From UCB3 sp964415605 (GTDB lineage: Bacteria > Chloroflexota > Anaerolineae > Epilineales > Epilineaceae), in NCBI GenBank assembly GCA_964415605.1, contig CAYQBA010000086.1:1-19752 (forward strand): DNA of 19,752 nucleotides, given 5' to 3'. Every line of letters begins with the position of its first letter. Position 1 is the stretch's first letter. Of this stretch, positions 1 to 7,373 are shown piece after piece. Made by a program: the position numbers and the translations under genes. Under the pieces are notes generated by a model. It was not told the origin of the DNA. It made no database searches and saw only the letters and a list, made by a program, of their open reading frames with translations.

Positions 1-1
1 C

Positions 2-166
2 GCGGTGGCGACAGCGGCGGCGGGGGCGGGGACGGCGGTGGAGGCCCCGGCGGCGGGGCGGATCGGGCGCAACGACCCGTGCTGGTGCGGGAGCGGCAAG
101 AAGTACAAGCAGTGCCACATGCGGAGCGACACGGCGGCCGGCAACGGGGGGCGGGGCGGGCGATAG
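2..166 (+). CDS. secA: SecA C-terminal end (partial, 5' end outside window)
   Basis: Only the last 54 codons are in the window. Read in frame from base 2, they give an Ala/Gly/Thr-rich linker and then the SEC-C zinc motif C-x-C-x8-C-H (CWCGSGKKYKQCH), just before a short Gly/Arg tail and the TAG at 164-166. In SecA, the ATPase motor of the Sec translocon, this tail binds zinc and contacts SecB or ribosomes. The preceding 'GRNDPC' and the Ala-rich linker are typical of SecA. The second residue between the first two cysteines is Trp where Pro is usual. A stand-alone SEC-C protein is possible because the motor domain is not visible, but the position at the C-terminus favours SecA. Confidence 0.85.
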   Translation, partial: AVATAAAGAGTAVEAPAAGRIGRNDPCWCGSGKKYKQCHMRSDTAAGNGGRGGR

Positions 167-228
167 GGCGCGGGCGGGGCGTCGGCCGGTCGGTCATCCT
201 GGCGGGTTGATGACGACGGTCGCGGCGC

Positions 229-260
229 GGCGCGTGTGGGCATGCCCAGGCGCGCCTTTT
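229..260 (+). terminator. Intrinsic terminator after secA
   Basis: GGCGCG (229-234) pairs with CGCGCC (251-256). Inside it, the palindrome TGGGCATGCCCA (237-248) extends the hairpin, interrupted by a T-G wobble and one G-G mismatch. TTTT follows at 257-260. It lies 63 bases past the secA stop and before the convergent gene ending at 349. The T tract is short, which is common in GC-rich genomes, so this is probable rather than certain. Confidence 0.55.
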
Positions 261-348
261 GGCCCTGATCTGACCGTCGCCGCCGCTGTTGTACGGGAGC
301 CTGCCATCGACCCCGCCGCGGCCACTCGCCATGGCCCAGTGACCCGCG

Positions 349-2991
349 TCACGGACGCCACGCCACCGGCAAGTATGCCGTGGTGCGCAAGTCGGTCCAC
401 GCCAACCCCGCCGCACTGTCTCCGACGAAGACACGGTCACCTCCGATGGCGACGCCTTCGGCCATCCCGGCGGTGTCCAGGACCGCCCATACCGTGACGT
501 CCCGATTCCGGCGGCCTCCGACGATCAGCCCTGCTGGGCCTGCCGTGGCGAAGAACTGGCCGGCATGAGCCTGAATGTCCGTGACACGATCGGCGATCTG
601 TACTTCGGCATCGGCACGCGGTGCGGCCGCGGATGTCGCATCGAATAGCCGTATCCGACTGCCCCATTCAGCGGCATAAAGCATCCCATCGTCGATGTCC
701 AACTGGGTTGTGTTGTCCGCCCCACCGATGCGTCCCATGTGCAGTGGCATTGCTTCATCACGGATGTCCACCACGTGGATGCCGTCGAACCGCGTGGCCG
801 CATACGCGAAGGCTCCGTTGATGACGACATGCTGGACCAATCCCGGGATGGACACAGTGCCCGTGTTCTCAAGGACACCGGACGGACGTCTTCGGAATAC
901 CCTGACTCCGGCGGGGCCGCTGGCGGCCAGAAGTGTGTCACCGTCGATTGCCGTCGAGAGCGTCCCCCCGCTCCCTGGAACACGCACCAGGTCGCCCGGG
1001 CTTAGCTTGGGCTTGCTGAACAGACCATGGAGCCCCTCCGACACGAGCAGCTCAAGGTCGTCGGCGGCGATGTCCGTTCCAGAACCTGTCAGCTCGACCT
1101 TCCACAGCGGGCTGCGCGCAGGATCCGATGCGGACATTGCTTGAAGGGTTGTCGATGACATGCCAATGAGGTTGTCTCGATCGACAATCAGGCGTCTTGT
1201 CGGTCCAACCATGGCATGCTCGGCGATGATCCTGGGTTGCCCAGGCTGCGTGACATCGATAACCGTGGCTTCACCCACTTCGTGGGCGATGATCACTGTG
1301 TCGTCCATCGCAGCGATGGTCTTGTGTCCACCCCTTAGCATCAGCGCGCCGATTGTCGTGATGGTGCTGCCATTGGCTTCGAGGAGCACGACACGCTGTC
1401 GCCCCGCAGCGGCAATCAGACCTTCGCGCACTTCGATCAGTGCGTCCACCGGTGTCATCACATCCAAGGTTGTGTCCAGGCGTGGGGCCCGATCACGAGT
1501 CACCGTCACGAGATGCACTCGCCCGCCCGCATCGCCAATCCAACACCTGGCACGCACGCACTGGATCGATGTTACTGCGGCACTCAGAGGTATCACACCG
1601 GATGAGATAGCGCCTGGTACAACAGATACATCGAAAACGACCACTCTCGCTACAGCGCCATCTGACGCAGGTATGGTGACTCCAATCAGCAGGAGATCAT
1701 CGAACAGCTCCAGCGATCGAATCTCTCCACGTTGTTCGATCTGGTCAATCACGCTTGGAGACTCCGGCTGGCCGATGTCGACGACCAGGACCGTCCCATC
1801 TCTTACGGCCACGTACGCGCGTCGATCCGCGCAGACGATGTCCACAACTGGCTGTGAACCACGCATGTCGCCGAGGAAGATTGGGAGCTTGGCTCCCATC
1901 ATCTTGTAGAGCTCCACTCCCCCTTCGGTGCCCACCAACATCAAGTCTCCGTGTAACTTGATTCGTCGAATCAACCCTGATCGCGCTCTCACAGCGCCGA
2001 CCCGTGCCAGGCCGGGATACTCAAGGACAAGGATGTCCGTCCCAGAGCCGACGTAGGCTCGGGCATCGGCTACCGCAACGTCATGGGCCACGCCTCCGAT
2101 CTGGTCATCCATGTGATCGCTTGCATGGCTCTCCTGAGTATTGTCGCCATCGATCATTGCCGGTATGTTGAGCCAGAAGCTGGATCGAGGCGATGGCGGT
2201 ACCAAGGAGATCGGTTGCGCGGCTTTGCTGAATCGACGTGCTGACTGCGGCTGATTCACATTACCATGGACTGCAACCGAGCCATCTGGCAAGTAGTACG
2301 ATCGATACATGCCCGAATGATGCGCGAGCGACATGTCGTTGTCGTTTGGCTCAAACGGTTCCCAACCTTGATTCTCGGTGAGTACGAGAACTTGGTTGTG
2401 CCAAACCAAGCCAGCACCATCGCCGGGGGTCGCAGTCTGAGTGCCGATTTCGATGCGTGCAACAGTGCCCATGAGGGTAGACTGCTCCCATCGCACCAGC
2501 GTGTCGTCCAAGGTCCAGGTCCACCGCGATGCACCTCGGTCAAAGGCCAATACGAACTCCACAGGCTTGGTGAGTGGCCCATGGTTACCCAACTCGCGCC
2601 AACCGTCTGGGGGCGGGAGGCCGAGCGCTGGATCGAAGCAGTGGCTGCAATTTGAGAACACTACAGGTGCTGGGGCACCTGGCGCATCAATCATGCCGAA
2701 TTCGAGGTAAGCTCTGGTGGTGAAGTCATCATTCAACGACACCAAGCGTACCGTGTACTTGACGAGGCCTTGGGTTGCTCGAGATGTCGGAGACTGGTAC
2801 CAACGCCCACGGACGGCAAGCGGACTGTGGTCGCTGGTGAAATCTCGGAGTCGCAACGCTGAGCATGGGCCGTCTGAACACGGATTGGCCGCGTGGGAAT
2901 ACAATGGCTGCTGCACCGCGATACAAGACAGTGACAACAGGCTTGCAATTCCTGCGCGGCGTATGTCTGGGATGAATGACGTCGCGATCAA
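349..2991 (-). CDS. Secreted LVIVD-repeat beta-propeller protein with N-terminal CxxC domain
   Basis: This is an exported protein of about 880 residues. The frame stays open upstream to another TTG at 3063. I prefer the TTG at 2991 because it overlaps the TGA of the upstream gene (TTGA) and places a signal peptide at once: an RR-containing n-region, then a hydrophobic AGIASLLSLSCIAV, with cleavage probably after SHA. Residues about 75-205 form a domain with FSxCxxC (112-118) and FDxxxSRW-x4-DD (150-163), shared with the secreted protein at 3424-4182. Residues about 298-876 carry repeated strands of LVIVD type (VLVVDIGQPESP, ATVIDVTQPGQP, IHVVDIRDEAMP), implying a beta-propeller. The protein ends in AYLPVAWRP. 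LVIVD proteins are cell-surface proteins of largely unknown function; ligand binding is inference. Base composition is less GC-rich than that of the flanking genes. Confidence 0.85.
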   Translation of the reverse strand: MIATSFIPDIRRAGIASLLSLSCIAVQQPLYSHAANPCSDGPCSALRLRDFTSDHSPLAVRGRWYQSPTSRATQGLVKYTVRLVSLNDDFTTRAYLEFGMIDAPGAPAPVVFSNCSHCFDPALGLPPPDGWRELGNHGPLTKPVEFVLAFDRGASRWTWTLDDTLVRWEQSTLMGTVARIEIGTQTATPGDGAGLVWHNQVLVLTENQGWEPFEPNDNDMSLAHHSGMYRSYYLPDGSVAVHGNVNQPQSARRFSKAAQPISLVPPSPRSSFWLNIPAMIDGDNTQESHASDHMDDQIGGVAHDVAVADARAYVGSGTDILVLEYPGLARVGAVRARSGLIRRIKLHGDLMLVGTEGGVELYKMMGAKLPIFLGDMRGSQPVVDIVCADRRAYVAVRDGTVLVVDIGQPESPSVIDQIEQRGEIRSLELFDDLLLIGVTIPASDGAVARVVVFDVSVVPGAISSGVIPLSAAVTSIQCVRARCWIGDAGGRVHLVTVTRDRAPRLDTTLDVMTPVDALIEVREGLIAAAGRQRVVLLEANGSTITTIGALMLRGGHKTIAAMDDTVIIAHEVGEATVIDVTQPGQPRIIAEHAMVGPTRRLIVDRDNLIGMSSTTLQAMSASDPARSPLWKVELTGSGTDIAADDLELLVSEGLHGLFSKPKLSPGDLVRVPGSGGTLSTAIDGDTLLAASGPAGVRVFRRRPSGVLENTGTVSIPGLVQHVVINGAFAYAATRFDGIHVVDIRDEAMPLHMGRIGGADNTTQLDIDDGMLYAAEWGSRIRLFDATSAAAPRADAEVQIADRVTDIQAHAGQFFATAGPAGLIVGGRRNRDVTVWAVLDTAGMAEGVAIGGDRVFVGDSAAGLAWTDLRTTAYLPVAWRP

Positions 2992-3287
2992 GGCGTTGGC
3001 GACGGCACAGGAGTTGGCGTGGATCCCAGTCCTGCCAACGCCGGTGTTGATGTCGAATCCCAAAACGATGCGGGCAACGTGGGGAGAACACTGGGATCAG
3101 GTGTGTAGTCAGCTGTTGGCACTCCACCTGTTGGTGTCAGAGGTACCGTTGCAGTGATATTGCTGGCCATGGAAAGTCCGGGGCGCGATACACCTCCCAA
3201 CTGCAAGTAAGCCACTGCAGTTGTAGCCACGCAGCCAACGACGGCCATCGAGAGGTGGCGCGGTGTTGAGAGCTTGCGTCTAATCAT
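2988..3287 (-). CDS. Small membrane-anchored or secreted Thr/Pro-rich protein, unknown
   Basis: This is a 99-residue ORF with no recognised family. It begins at an ATG preceded by a perfect AAGGAG seven bases upstream, the best ribosome site in this operon. A basic n-region (MIRRKLSTPRH) is followed by a hydrophobic stretch at about 12-33 that could be a signal anchor. AVVGC at 15-19 also resembles a lipobox, though the hydrophobic core before it is short. The rest is Thr/Ser/Pro-rich and ends in STPTPVPSPTP, typical of extracytoplasmic linkers in Chloroflexota. Its stop codon overlaps the TTG start proposed for the LVIVD protein, suggesting translational coupling. It may be a partner or anchor for that protein, or the remnant N-terminus of a once longer protein. 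Confidence 0.6.
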   Translation of the reverse strand: MIRRKLSTPRHLSMAVVGCVATTAVAYLQLGGVSRPGLSMASNITATVPLTPTGGVPTADYTPDPSVLPTLPASFWDSTSTPALAGLGSTPTPVPSPTP

Positions 3288-3294
3288 GTCACTT

Positions 3295-3300
3295 CTCCTT
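3295..3300 (-). promoter_or_regulatory. Strong Shine-Dalgarno for the 99-residue protein
   Basis: AAGGAG on the minus strand lies seven bases before the ATG at 3287. It fixes the start and argues that this small ORF is really translated. Confidence 0.75.
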
Positions 3301-3337
3301 ATCGAGAAAACGACATCGCATGGCGTGCTCCTCTGCC

Positions 3338-3412
3338 CTACGGATAGATCTGGTTGAGCTTGGCGACGTCAACCCCAAAGCAGGGTGTATCAGTCCATTT
3401 CATGACTCTCAT
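3338..3412 (-). CDS. Possible 24-residue peptide between two secreted-protein genes
   Basis: ATG at 3412, with a second in-frame ATG at 3403, runs to a TAG at 3338-3340 and encodes a peptide ending FGVDVAKLNQIYP. GAGG lies about ten bases upstream. The frame differs from that of the secreted protein ending at 3424 and stays open some distance back into that gene. It could be a real small ORF, or the former C-terminus of the upstream protein displaced by a frameshift. Too short to judge on coding statistics alone. Confidence 0.22.
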   Translation of the reverse strand: MRVMKWTDTPCFGVDVAKLNQIYP

Positions 3413-3423
3413 GGCAATCGACC

Positions 3424-4182
3424 TCAGCTGCAGGATGCCGATCCAACGGTGAACACCAGGAGACTGCCAATCCCGGAATAGAATGAATGGTAACGATTCG
3501 CAGGAGGTGGGTGAACCAAGAACTCCGCCGTGTTGGATGGGCTAAAGGTAGACCATGCACCTGACGATTGACGTCTTATGCCGCTCGCCTCGTGCGCGAA
3601 TGGTCCCACTATGGAGTTCTGTGTCAGGCTGTTACCACCGATCTTGACAAGGTTCGCAGTCTGAAGTTTTGCATCAGTGCCAGGGATAATTCGGACCGGA
3701 ATATCATCGACATACAATCCCCAGCGAGAATTCACATCGTCGAAGTTGATCGTTGCGGAGCTGTCTCCAAAGTACTCTCCATGAAAGCCCATCTTGTCTA
3801 CGGCACAACGCTCACAGCGAGAGAATATGCCATTGATCGTGCCCGTACCCCCACCAATATTGGCACGTCTGACAAACATCGAGATGGATGCAGTCTGATT
3901 ACCACCATCGGTGTGTTGGCCGCGAACAACTACGAAATAATCAGTTTGGTCTCCTGCACAAATTTCTGATTGCACGTCAAACGGCCATCCAACTCGGACA
4001 GTCAACAAATCAGCCGAACTGGACATTCCACCACTGACGACGGTCTGCTGTCGAGCTGCCTCTGGCGCACTTGGACCTTGCGCGCGGACCAACTCAGGCA
4101 CTCCAATCGCGATCAAGATCCACAGAGTCAACAGAACTCGGCGATGCTCGGCGTTCATTCGGATCGAAGGTCTGATCTTCAT
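3424..4182 (-). CDS. Secreted protein with FSxCxxC / SRW-DD domain, unknown function
   Basis: This is a 252-residue exported protein. The ATG at 4182 has AGGAGG nine bases upstream. The n-region is basic (MKIRPSIRMNAEHRR), the core is hydrophobic (VLLTLWILIAIGV), and cleavage is likely near VRAQ. The mature part looks beta-rich. FSRCERC at 120-126 and FDDVNSRW-x4-DD at 147-160 match FSNCSHC and FDRGASRW-x4-DD in the LVIVD protein at 349-2991, with the same five-residue step from Trp to the Asp pair and a later 'IG' strand in both. I read this as one domain present in two genes of one operon. The CxxC pair could form a disulfide or bind metal; a jelly-roll fold is a guess. No family name is recognised. 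It lies downstream of an ECF sigma gene with a 239-base gap. Confidence 0.75.
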   Translation of the reverse strand: MKIRPSIRMNAEHRRVLLTLWILIAIGVPELVRAQGPSAPEAARQQTVVSGGMSSSADLLTVRVGWPFDVQSEICAGDQTDYFVVVRGQHTDGGNQTASISMFVRRANIGGGTGTINGIFSRCERCAVDKMGFHGEYFGDSSATINFDDVNSRWGLYVDDIPVRIIPGTDAKLQTANLVKIGGNSLTQNSIVGPFAHEASGIRRQSSGAWSTFSPSNTAEFLVHPPPANRYHSFYSGIGSLLVFTVGSASCS

Positions 4183-4191
4183 CTTCGGGCA

Positions 4192-4197
4192 CCTCCT
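4192..4197 (-). promoter_or_regulatory. Shine-Dalgarno AGGAGG deciding the start at 4182
   Basis: AGGAGG on the minus strand lies nine bases before the ATG at 4182. It supports that start and shows the gene is translated independently of the sigma gene upstream. Confidence 0.75.
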
Positions 4198-4421
4198 GAT
4201 TCTCGACGGCCACAGTCATGACATGAGACAATGCCTCAGCACTCTGACAGAAGTAGCAGCCTCGTTGCGCAGGGTCGGGAGTCTCGGCTAATGACTTTGG
4301 ACCTGGCGGGCTCCCTCTGGTGTGACAGATGTCGCGACCTGGGGTGGCCGATCCAGTGACGATGACCCCGCAGACCACTCTCCGACCACCCCCCGTCAGC
4401 CACGTACATCTCGTTCCTCGG

Positions 4422-4976
4422 TTAAGTCGGGGAAAGCGCATCCAAATCCGTCGGTCGGCACCGAATTTTAAGCTTTGCCCTCCGGAACAAGCTCTCGGCA
4501 CCCTGCGCCGTTAGTCCGATCTCCACACCCACCTCCGAAAACGAAAGCGCCTCGATCCCACGTAACACCAGCACCACCTGGTAGTGCTCCGGCAACCCAG
4601 CCAAGGCTTCCCTCACCACATCCCAACTCTCCAGGTCATCGAGGATCGTCTCGTCGCCGCGCATGCTGTCCCCCAACGGCTCAGTGACGAGGGCCGTCTC
4701 ACCCACCCGATAGTGGTCGGCGATCTCCCGGAGCATGATCCTTCGCAGCCACGCCGTGAATGCTCCAGGCGCATCGAGTCGAGGGAGCGCCTCCCATACG
4801 GCCAGGCACACGTTCTGCGCGACATCCTCGATACTCGCTTCGGGAACGCGCCGCCTCACCTCGGCGTTGACAATGGTCATTCCAGATCGCAGCACTCGCT
4901 CAAGCGCGTCCCGATCCCCCGCCTGGGCGGCGTACACCAAGTCGCCCCATGTCGCCTCGTCTTGAGAGGATGGCAT
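4422..4976 (-). CDS. ECF-type RNA polymerase sigma factor
   Basis: This is a 184-residue sigma-70 family protein. The frame is open upstream to 5033, but the ATG at 4976 has GGAGGG six bases before it and starts the usual short ECF N-terminus. Region 2 is at about 12-92 (SIEDVAQNVCLAVWEALPRL, then an AFTAWLRRIMLREIADHYR helix). Region 4 is at about 120-172, with LPEHYQVVLVLRGIEALSFSEVG leading into the helix-turn-helix. Regions 1 and 3 are absent, as expected for ECF factors, which redirect RNA polymerase to a small regulon. No zinc-finger anti-sigma gene or membrane anti-sigma adjoins it; the downstream genes encode secreted proteins. The sigma factor may therefore be controlled at transcription (see its promoter) or by a distant partner. 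Confidence 0.88.
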   Translation of the reverse strand: MPSSQDEATWGDLVYAAQAGDRDALERVLRSGMTIVNAEVRRRVPEASIEDVAQNVCLAVWEALPRLDAPGAFTAWLRRIMLREIADHYRVGETALVTEPLGDSMRGDETILDDLESWDVVREALAGLPEHYQVVLVLRGIEALSFSEVGVEIGLTAQGAESLFRRAKLKIRCRPTDLDALSPT

Positions 4977-4982
4977 GACCTG

Positions 4983-4988
4983 CCCTCC
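4983..4988 (-). promoter_or_regulatory. Shine-Dalgarno GGAGGG deciding the ECF sigma start
   Basis: GGAGGG on the minus strand lies six bases before the ATG at 4976. It favours this start over the longer frame beginning at 5033. Confidence 0.7.
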
Positions 4989-5103
4989 AATCGCGCGGTC
5001 TGAACCTGACTCTACTCCAGAGGTTGATCTCACGCCGCGGCCGGTGGATGTCGCATCCGCCCGTCATCGTCCAGACCGAGAACTCCCATCCGCACATTGA
5101 TAC

Positions 5104-5133
5104 ATGATACCGCACGCCGCCCCCCCCCGTCAA
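5104..5133 (-). promoter_or_regulatory. Sigma-70-like promoter of the ECF sigma operon with poly-G spacer
   Basis: On the minus strand, TTGACG (5133-5128) and TATCAT (5109-5104) are separated by 18 bases. The first eight spacer bases plus the last base of the -35 box make a run of nine G. A second -10-like AT-rich patch (GTATCAAT) follows directly. The predicted start near 5097 gives a leader of about 120 bases. Confidence 0.55.
5120..5128. repeat. Homopolymer (C)9 / (G)9 in promoter spacer
   Basis: Nine consecutive C on the plus strand, read as G on the transcribed side, lie between the -35 and -10 elements of the sigma promoter. Tracts of this length slip during replication in other bacteria and can change promoter spacing. 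Confidence 0.9.
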
Positions 5134-5400
5134 CACCTCCTTCCCACGCGCCGATCAACGATGCTGCGGCACGATGCTGCGACGGTGGTCACCCCATTCC
5201 GCACGCCGGCCAGAGTCACGGAATCGGCCACCCCCGCGGGCCCAATCCCGCCCTAACAGAAGAGAAGAAGAAGACGCGGAGGAGAGCCGTCCTCGGTGCC
5301 CGAAGCGGTGGCCGTAGCCCCCATGCCGCCGCCAAGAAATGCCGCGACCAAGAACAGCACATCGTCAATAACCCACGCCCAACCCTGACAGCCCCGCCCC

Positions 5401-7320
5401 CTACCGCCGCCCACGCTTCCCCCGCCGCTCGAACGGGCGGCCCGACCCCGACCGCCCGCGCCCGCCATCGTCGTCGCCCCCGCCCGTGTCACCGCCGTCG
5501 CGCCCTGCGTGGCCGCCGCGCCGCCCGCCCCGGCCGCCGTGCGCCTGGATCGGGAGCAGCGTGAGCCGCAGCCCCACGTCCGCCTCGACCTCGCGGATCC
5601 CCCGCCCCCCGCGCCCCAGAATCTCCGGGATCAGGTACGGGTCGACGAACACCTCCGCCCGCTGGTCCGACCGCACCTCCACCGCCACCGGCGTGCGCCA
5701 CAGGCGCGCCAGCAGCTCCTCCAGCCCGCGCGCCGCGTGCCGCCACACCGCCTTCTCGCGATCCCCCTCGCCCAGCGGCATCACCACCACCTGCTCGCCG
5801 AACGTGTACATCTCGTAGGCCAGCTGCTGCGTCTCGTGGTCCCGCACCTCGATCACCGGCCGCGCCAGGCCCTCGTCGCCCATGCCCGTCGGGACCTTCA
5901 CCGTGTACTCCGTCTCGAACACCTCCCGCACGTCCCCCGCGTCGATGAACACCACCGTGTCGATGACCTGCGGGATGACCCCCAGCTCGATCCGCCCCAC
6001 CATCCGCTGCAGCGCGTCGATGCCCCGCGTCGCGTGCACCACCCCCACCAGCCCCACGCCTGCCAGCCGCATGTCGGCGAACACCCGGAAGTCCTCGGTG
6101 CGCCGCATCTCGTCGAAGATCGTGTAGTCCGGCCGCACCAGGAGCAGCACGTCCGCCGTGTTCGCCATGTCGCCGTCCAGCGCCGTGTACTGCGTGATCT
6201 CGTCCGACAGCACCAGGTCGCGCGGCTTCTCCATCGTCTTGATCAGCCAGCCACCCGCCTCGAGGTCGTCCGCGATGGCCTGGACGAACGTCGACTTGCC
6301 CGCTCCCGGCGCGCCGCTGACCAGCACCCCCCGGTGCCGCGCCCGCAGCCGCTCGCGCAAGAGGTCCGCGTGCCGGTAGTCGTCCAGCCGCGTGCGCGCC
6401 ACCGGGCGCACCGCCGTGATCTCCACCGCGTCCGCGAACGGCGGCCGCGCGATGGCGATGCGCAGGTCCGCCAGCTGCACCACCGTCGAGCCCCCGCTGT
6501 CGGACTCGATGAACCCCTCGGGATGCCGCTCCGCCAGACCCACCACCTCGCGCGCCAGCCGCTCGACCTCGCGCTCGCCCAGCACCGCCTCGCCGACGTC
6601 GTCCAGCCGCATGCTGCCCGGCGTGCCGCGCTTCGCCCGCGGCCGCGTCCGCGCCCGCAGGTGCACCGACATTGTCGTGGCGTCGAAGTAGCGCATCAGC
6701 CCCAGCGACGCCACGTCCGCCAGCGGCGGGCGGTCGAACACCAGCGCGGCCGTGCCCCGCGCCGCGCAGATCGCCGCCTGCGCCGCGCTCGACGTGACCA
6801 GCTCTGCGCCGAGCTGCTCCGCCAGGTCGCGCGCCAGCGCCTCGAGCATGCCGGACGCCCGCAGCCGGCCCGGGTCGCGCGGCCGCTCGCCGTCGAACAC
6901 CAGCGCGACCCCGCGCGCGTCGCACGCCTCGCGCAGCCGCCGGATCCCGTCGAGGGCCGTCACGCCGGTCTCGAGGTTCTCGGCCGCCTGGGCCTCGATG
7001 TCGGCCAGCACCACCTCCGGCACCACCACCGTGGCGCCGTCGAACCGGCCCGCCCGCACCGCCTCGGTGACGCTCCCGTCCACCACGACCGTGCCGTCGA
7101 GGACGAACACCGGGGCGGGCGCACCTCCGGCGCCGGCGCCGGTGGCTGCGACCGGGGTGGCGGCAGCACCGGCTGTGGGCGCGGCGGTGGCGGCGGTGCC
7201 GGCGGTGGCGGCCGCGCCACCGGCGGTCTCGGCGGCGGTCGCGACACCGGCGGCATCAGCGGCGGTTGTGGCGGCGGCCGCGGACGGCGATCGGTCGGGC
7301 TTGGTCGGCTGGCGTGCCAT
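5401..7320 (-). CDS. PIN-domain / VirB11-type ATPase with KH domain (PINc/VapC family ATPase)
   Basis: This is a 639-residue protein. The ATG at 7320 has GAGAGG eight bases upstream; the frame extends to 7488 but that part is leader. In order: an Ala/Thr/Gly-rich low-complexity N-terminus (13-68); a PIN-type nuclease fold at about 70-225 (FVLDGTVVVDG, then VVVPEVVLADIE); a secretion-ATPase P-loop domain at about 270-480 with Walker A GAPGAGKST (336-344), a Walker B-like YTIFDEMRRTED (399-410) and GVVHA with His429; a KH-like RNA-binding segment near 545-590 with the GRGG loop (569-572); and a Gly/Arg/Asp tail (594-639). The architecture matches the conserved archaeal/Chloroflexota/Deinococcus ATPase family (COG1855). 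Its cellular role is unsettled; RNA binding or processing is inferred from the PIN and KH parts. Confidence 0.9.
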   Translation of the reverse strand: MARQPTKPDRSPSAAAATTAADAAGVATAAETAGGAAATAGTAATAAPTAGAAATPVAATGAGAGGAPAPVFVLDGTVVVDGSVTEAVRAGRFDGATVVVPEVVLADIEAQAAENLETGVTALDGIRRLREACDARGVALVFDGERPRDPGRLRASGMLEALARDLAEQLGAELVTSSAAQAAICAARGTAALVFDRPPLADVASLGLMRYFDATTMSVHLRARTRPRAKRGTPGSMRLDDVGEAVLGEREVERLAREVVGLAERHPEGFIESDSGGSTVVQLADLRIAIARPPFADAVEITAVRPVARTRLDDYRHADLLRERLRARHRGVLVSGAPGAGKSTFVQAIADDLEAGGWLIKTMEKPRDLVLSDEITQYTALDGDMANTADVLLLVRPDYTIFDEMRRTEDFRVFADMRLAGVGLVGVVHATRGIDALQRMVGRIELGVIPQVIDTVVFIDAGDVREVFETEYTVKVPTGMGDEGLARPVIEVRDHETQQLAYEMYTFGEQVVVMPLGEGDREKAVWRHAARGLEELLARLWRTPVAVEVRSDQRAEVFVDPYLIPEILGRGGRGIREVEADVGLRLTLLPIQAHGGRGGRRGGHAGRDGGDTGGGDDDGGRGRSGSGRPFERRGKRGRR

Positions 7321-7373
7321 GGCAGATGCCTCTCGAGGTTGGCGCGGAAGCGCGGGGTGAGTTCGGGATCGAC

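Larger units (their letters stand above)
4977..5400. other. Intergenic region between the ECF sigma gene and the PIN-ATPase gene
   Basis: No credible gene lies in these 424 bases. They hold the sigma gene's leader (about 120 nt), its putative promoter (5104-5133) and the C/G homopolymer at 5120-5128. On the minus strand, about 106 bases past the PIN-ATPase stop, a small hairpin (GAGGA/TCCTC, 5279-5294) is followed by a pyrimidine-rich stretch at about 5257-5276. This is a weak candidate terminator for the PIN-ATPase gene. Nothing else stands out. Confidence 0.4.

Noticed and set aside
339..352. GTGAC-CCGC-GTCAC hairpin at the stop of the LVIVD gene as a terminator
   Set aside because: Short stem overlapping the stop codon with no T tract on either strand.
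3344..3374. TTGACG-17-ATCTAT and the GGTTGA/TCAACC inverted repeat upstream of the 99-residue gene as a promoter/operator
   Set aside because: The -10 match is poor, and the repeat is only six bases per arm with an 11-base gap; chance is likely.
4383..4421. GGAAC in the leader of the 252-residue gene as an ECF-type -35 element
   Set aside because: No CGT-type -10 lies 16-17 bases downstream, so auto-regulation by the sigma factor cannot be supported from sequence.
4094..4501. 135-codon minus-strand frame bridging the sigma and 252-residue genes
   Set aside because: It overlaps both real genes in another frame and no ribosome site fits its start. The Cys-containing middle part matches nothing I know.
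5489..6925. Long minus-strand frame rich in Gly/Ala/Arg overlapping the PIN-ATPase gene
   Set aside because: It lies wholly inside the PIN-ATPase gene in another frame. Its repetitive Gly/Ala/Arg content is what GC-rich codons give when shifted, and no domain is visible.
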